64,000 nucleotides of DNA from Mycteria americana (taxonomy: Eukaryota; Chordata; Aves; Ciconiiformes; Ciconiidae): positions 250,501-314,500 of the forward strand of contig NC_134367.1 of NCBI RefSeq assembly GCF_035582795.1, given 5' to 3'. A program made the translations under genes and the position numbers. Below the pieces are notes generated by a model. The model did not search any database. It was not told the origin of the DNA and was given only the letters and a program-made list of their open reading frames with translations. This document shows positions 60,014 through 64,000 of the stretch, one piece after another; the stretch's first letter is position 1, and every line of letters begins with the position of its first letter.

Positions 60014-63000
60014 ATGGGCTGCCTGGTGCTGCAGGACGGGTCGGTGCTGCGCGGCCGCCCTTTCGGGGCCGCCGGGGCCGCCGCCGCCGGGGAAGTCGGT
60101 GAGTGCGGTGGGTGGGGCCGCACCCGGACCAGGTCCGGGGCAGCGGCGGATGTCGCGGGGCGGCCCGAGCCCGGCGAGCGGCACCGGGGAGGAGGGTCCG
60201 GCCCGGGGCGGGGACCCCGCCTCTGCTCGGCGCCCCGCTGTGGGGCAGGAGCGGGGGCTGGCCCGGGGTGCTGGGGGATGGGGTCGGTCGTGCCCGGGGC
60301 TCGGCTGCCTCCGCCGGCGGGACGGGGGGCGGCCGCGATGCTTCCGTCCCGGCCGACCCGGCCCCTCTCCTGGCTCTCGCAGTCTTCCAGACCGGCATGG
60401 TGGGCTACCCCGAGGCCCTCACCGACCCCTCCTACAAGGCGCAGATCCTGGTGCTTACCTACCCGCTCGTCGGCAACTACGGGGTTCCCCGGGACGAGAC
60501 CGACCCCTTTGGCCTCAGCAGGGTGAGCGAGCGGGGACGGGGGCGGCGGGGCAGCGGGTCCCGGCAGCGGTGCCACCGCAGCAGACGGAGCTGCCAAACC
60601 CAGCCGCCTGTGGGCCTGCTGGCACGTGCCGGGGCGGGACGGCGCAGGGTGCCAGGGCGGGGGAGCGCCAGTGTGGCACACGGCGGCAGGCGGAGGTTTG
60701 ACCCCGGTGCCGCGGGGCCCGGAGCCAGTAGCAGGGCCCAGGGTGCTCCCCCCTGCCGTGCTCCCAGGAGGGGCTGAGCGGGGGGGTGGGGGTGGGAGAC
60801 TCCCCTGCACCGGGACGGGAGGTGCCCTCGCAGCACGTGGGGCGCACGGCCATGCGTGCGTCCTCTCCGGGGCTCTGTGGCAGGACGGGGGTCCCGGTCC
60901 CCGAGGGCGAGGCGGGGCTGGGGCAGGCCAGAGCAGCCCCTGCTGCCTGCTGGAGGCCCCGGACCCCTCCCAGCCCCTCAGCCTCCGCACTGCCCGCCCT
61001 AGGGCCGCCCCTGCCTCCGGGGCAGAGTCCAGGCCGCGGTGGAGCAGTGCTGTGTCCGGCTGCCCCACACTGACCCCGGGGGTCTGTCCTGCATTGGCGG
61101 GCCAGGAGCCCCCGGCCCTGCTCTCGCTGTTGGCAGCCCTCTCTGGGCTGGGGGGGAGCGGGTCCCTGCTGCGGCCCTGCAGGCCCTGCTCCCGGGAACG
61201 GGAGCCTATGGGAGGGGACACGCTGGCGTGTTTGGGGCTCTCCGCTGAGGCTGCGGCCAGAGGGAGCAGTGTTCATGCCGCGGGTGTGCCAAGCTGAGGG
61301 GTCCCACGGTGCAGGCTGTGCTGGCCCCTGGGGAGGGGGCTGCGGCCCTGCAGCACCAAGGGCCTGAGCACCCTGTCCTGGGGCTTCCAGAGCCGGGGCC
61401 TCGGCTAGACCGAGTCTCAATGTGCAGGGCTGGGTGTGGGGCGAGGTGGGGGTGGCGGCAGCCCAGCACGCCGTGTGGGGCGGCAGTGGGGGCTGGTCCT
61501 GTGCCGTGGGCCAGGGACGGGGTCCCTGTCACGTAGGGCTTCCCCAGCCCTGGGCCGTAGCCATCCTGCAGTTCCCCACGGGGATGGCCAGGCCGGGCAC
61601 CCGAGGGGTGCACGGGGCTTCTCCTGGGCTGGCGACCCCACGCCCGGCCATGCTCACCCCCCGCCCCCGCAGTGGTTCGAGTCCAGCAAGATCCACGTGG
61701 CTGCGCTGGTGGTGGGCGAGTGCTCGGAGACCCCCAGCCACTGGAGCGCGTCCCGCTCCCTCGACCAGTGGCTGAAGGAGCAGAACATCCCCGGGCTGGA
61801 AGGTGGGACCGGGGGGACTGTGGGGCTGGGTTTGGGGTGGGATGGGAGCTGGGGTGCGGCTGTGGGGCAGCTGAGGGGCAGTGAGTTCTAGACCAGCCCT
61901 GTCCCTGTGTTGGGATTCGCCCCCCTAAGGGGTCGAGCTGCTGTTGGTGGTTGGGGGCGATGATGTTGCCGGGGCAGGGGGTCCTGCTCGGCGTGGGGCA
62001 GGGCCGTGGGGCTGTGTCTCACGGCCGTCTGCAGGGGTGGATACTCGGGCCCTAACGAAGAAGATCCGTGAGAAGGGGACGCTGCTGGGGAAGCTGGTGC
62101 CAGACGGGACCCCCGAGGAGAGCCTCTCTTTGGAGGACCCCAACAAGCGGCACCTGGTGCAGGAGGTGTCGCTGAAGGTGGGGCTGGGGAGGCTGGGGCT
62201 GGGGGGGGGGCCCTGGGGGGCTGGCTGGGGTGCATGGAAATGGCCCTGAGGAAGTGGCCTCAAGTTGTGCCAGGGGAGGTTTAGACTGGATATTGGGAAA
62301 TTTTAATTCACCGAAAGGGTTGTCCAGCACTGGAACAGGCTGCCCAGGGAAGTGGTGGAGTCCCCATCCCTGGGGGTATTTAAAAGCCGTTTGGATGAGG
62401 TGCTCAGGGACATGGTGTAGTGGTGGGCTGGGCAGTGTTAGGTTAACGGTTGGACTTGATGGTCTTAAAGGTCTTTTCCAACCTGAATGATTCTGTGATT
62501 CTATGGGGGGGGGATGGTGAGGGGGGCGTGGGGGTGGCTGAGGGGGCTGACATGGGCTGGGGGCGTGGAGGGGTGGCTGGAGGGGCAGCTGGGGCTGCAG
62601 AGGTCTGTGCTGCGGGGGGCCGGTCCCAGCGCGGGGGCCAAGGCAATCTGCACCCCTCCGCAGACGCCCCACGTGTTCAACCCTGGCGGGTCGCTGCGCA
62701 TCACGGCAGTGGACTGCGGCCTCAAGTACAACCAAGTGCGGTGCCTGTGCGAGCGGGGGGCGGCCGTCACCGTGGTGCCCTGGGACCATCCGCTGGACAC
62801 CGCAGGTGAGTGGCAGTGGCCAGGGGCCCTGCTGAAGTGGGGGGGACGGGGCCTGGAGCAGGGGCCGTCTCCTGGGCTGGTGCTGGGGGCAGCGGGGAAG
62901 CACGTCCTGCTCTGCGCCGGGGGGTCAGGGAGCCTCGATGTCGTCCTTCCTGGGGGCTCGGGGCCCTCAGTGGGACCCTGCAGGGATGGGGGGGCATAGC

Positions 63001-63906
63001 CTCGGGGTGCCTTGCTGTGACTGCGATGGGGGGCTCTGGTCCGTGGCATCAGAGTGCCCTAATGTGACCCCGCATGGTGGGCCATGGGGGGCTGTGGGAC
63101 CGGGGGGCCTTGCTGCCACCGGCATGGGGGTTGTGGGGCCAGGGCACCTCGGCGTGACCCTCCTGGGTGTCGGGGGGGCTGTGTGCTTGGGGTGCATCGC
63201 TGCTAGTAGCCAGGGGGCCCTGCTGTGACCTCGGGGGGCCGGGGGGGCCCCACTCTGACCCCACTGCTGTCTCGGCACAGATTTCGATGGGCTGTTCATC
63301 AGCAACGGCCCCGGGGACCCACAGCTCTGCCAGGAGACGGTGTCCAGCCTGCGCCGGGTGCTGGACGCTCCCCAGCCCAAGCCCGTCTTTGGGATCTGCC
63401 TGGGGCACCAGCTGCTCTCCCTGGCCCTCGGTGCCCGCACCTACAAGATGAAGTGAGTGGGGTCCGGGGCTGGGGTCAGGGTCGCCGTGGGGTCCCAGCT
63501 GCCCGGGGCTGCCTGACGCCCGTCCCGCCGCCCCAGGTACGGGAACCGCGGGCACAACCAGCCGTGCCTGCACGAGGACACGCGGCGCTGCTTCATCACG
63601 GCACAGAACCATGGCTTCGCGGTGGAGGCGGGCAGCCTGCCGCCTGGCTGGGCCCCGCTCTTCACCAACGCCAACGACGGCTCCAACGAGGGCCTCGTCC
63701 ATGAGCACAAGCCCTTCTTCAGGTGGGCGCGGGGTCGCGGCTGGGGGGGCCGGGGGGCGCGCGGGGCCGTGCCCCGCCTGACGCCCTCCGCAGCGTCCAG
63801 TTTCACCCTGAGCACCGCGCCGGCCCCACGGACCTGGAGGGGCTCTTTGACATCTTCGTGGAGGCGGCACGGGACCTGCGGAGCGGAGATGGCGGCACCC
63901 GGACAG
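60014..63906 (+). CDS. CAD: CAD, N-terminal glutaminase part (gene continues past the right edge)
   Basis: CAD is the cytosolic trifunctional enzyme starting pyrimidine synthesis (carbamoyl-phosphate synthetase II, aspartate transcarbamoylase, dihydroorotase). Eight exons are present: 60014-60098, 60383-60522, 61673-61802, 62035-62177, 62664-62805, 63281-63452, 63537-63722 and 63794-63906. They form one open frame of 370 codons. [20 protein letters not shown] and [20 protein letters not shown] open the small-subunit domain. The glutamine amidotransferase part has LDCGLKYNQ-like [26 protein letters not shown], the nucleophile in [15 protein letters not shown] (exon 6), [17 protein letters not shown], and the His/Glu pair in [13 protein letters not shown] (exon 8). 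All catalytic residues are kept. The synthetase domains lie outside. A CR1 tail sits in the intron before exon 5. Confidence 0.97.
62235..62505 (+). mobile_element. CR1 LINE 3'-end copy in a CAD intron
   Basis: A 270-base CR1 terminus in the same direction as CAD: GGAAATGGCC near the start, AGGTTTAGACTGGATATTGG, CACTGGAACAGGCTGCCCAG, GGTTGGACTTGATGGTCTTA, and the typical ATTCTGTGATTCTATG end. It is the least diverged CR1 tail in the window and lies in the intron 62178-62663. Confidence 0.92.
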
Positions 63907-64000
63907 GTGGGTGCGGGGCGGGAAGGGGTCAAGGGCTGCGGGCGGGGGGCCGTGGACCAGGCTGCGGGCAGCGTGTGGGGCTGTGGGGCTGGGGCTCTGC

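Noticed and set aside
59440-61221. 593-codon minus-strand open frame across U1 copy D and CAD exons
   Set aside because: It reads the complement of the U1 gene and CAD coding exons; the repeated peptide it shares with other frames is the reverse of U1.
61672-61690. tRNA-like B-box text (GGTTCGAGTCC)
   Set aside because: It is the CAD exon encoding WFESSK; no A-box or cloverleaf surrounds it.
1-64000. CRISPR arrays, bacterial operons or phage attachment sites
   Set aside because: The window is intron-rich vertebrate DNA; the repeats seen are CR1, microsatellites, minisatellites and U1 duplications.

Overview
The window is vertebrate nuclear DNA, almost certainly from a bird. It has split genes with standard GT-AG introns, several CR1 LINE copies (the main avian LINE), very GC-rich promoters, and proteins close to human PPM1G, ZNF513, SNX17, EIF2B4 and CAD. 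All calls are by eye from remembered family sequences; no search was run.

Layout, left to right. PPM1G (+) enters from the left edge without its first exons and ends at 10147. A 6.9-kb stretch with no recognised gene follows. A complete eight-exon RNF19-like RBR ubiquitin ligase gene lies on the minus strand (17080-21096). A 5-kb stretch holding a CR1 tail and a CpG-rich promoter leads to ZNF513 (+, 26232-30421). SNX17 (-, 31585-39662) converges tail to tail with ZNF513 and sits head to head with EIF2B4 (+, 40357-47306) across a 0.7-kb CpG-rich bidirectional promoter. The 12.7 kb between EIF2B4 and CAD holds four full-length 164-nt U1 snRNA genes in alternating orientation, a truncated CR1 LINE, a probable endogenous retrovirus LTR, minisatellites and a long polypurine tract. 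CAD (+) starts at 60014 and runs off the right edge after the glutaminase part.

The exon models of SNX17, EIF2B4, ZNF513 and the RNF19-like gene were built base by base, and each sums to an intact frame (470, 525, 495 and 519 residues). The protein genes have unrelated household jobs: a nuclear phosphatase, an E3 ligase, a zinc-finger regulator, endosomal recycling, translation initiation and pyrimidine synthesis. They do not form one pathway.

The most interesting signal is the U1 cluster. All four copies keep the 5'-splice-site-pairing end, the Sm site, the upstream promoter elements and the 3' box. All four also carry substitutions inside the two protein-binding loops: loop I, bound by U1-70K, and loop II, bound by U1A. 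This looks like a homogenised variant U1 family rather than decayed pseudogenes.
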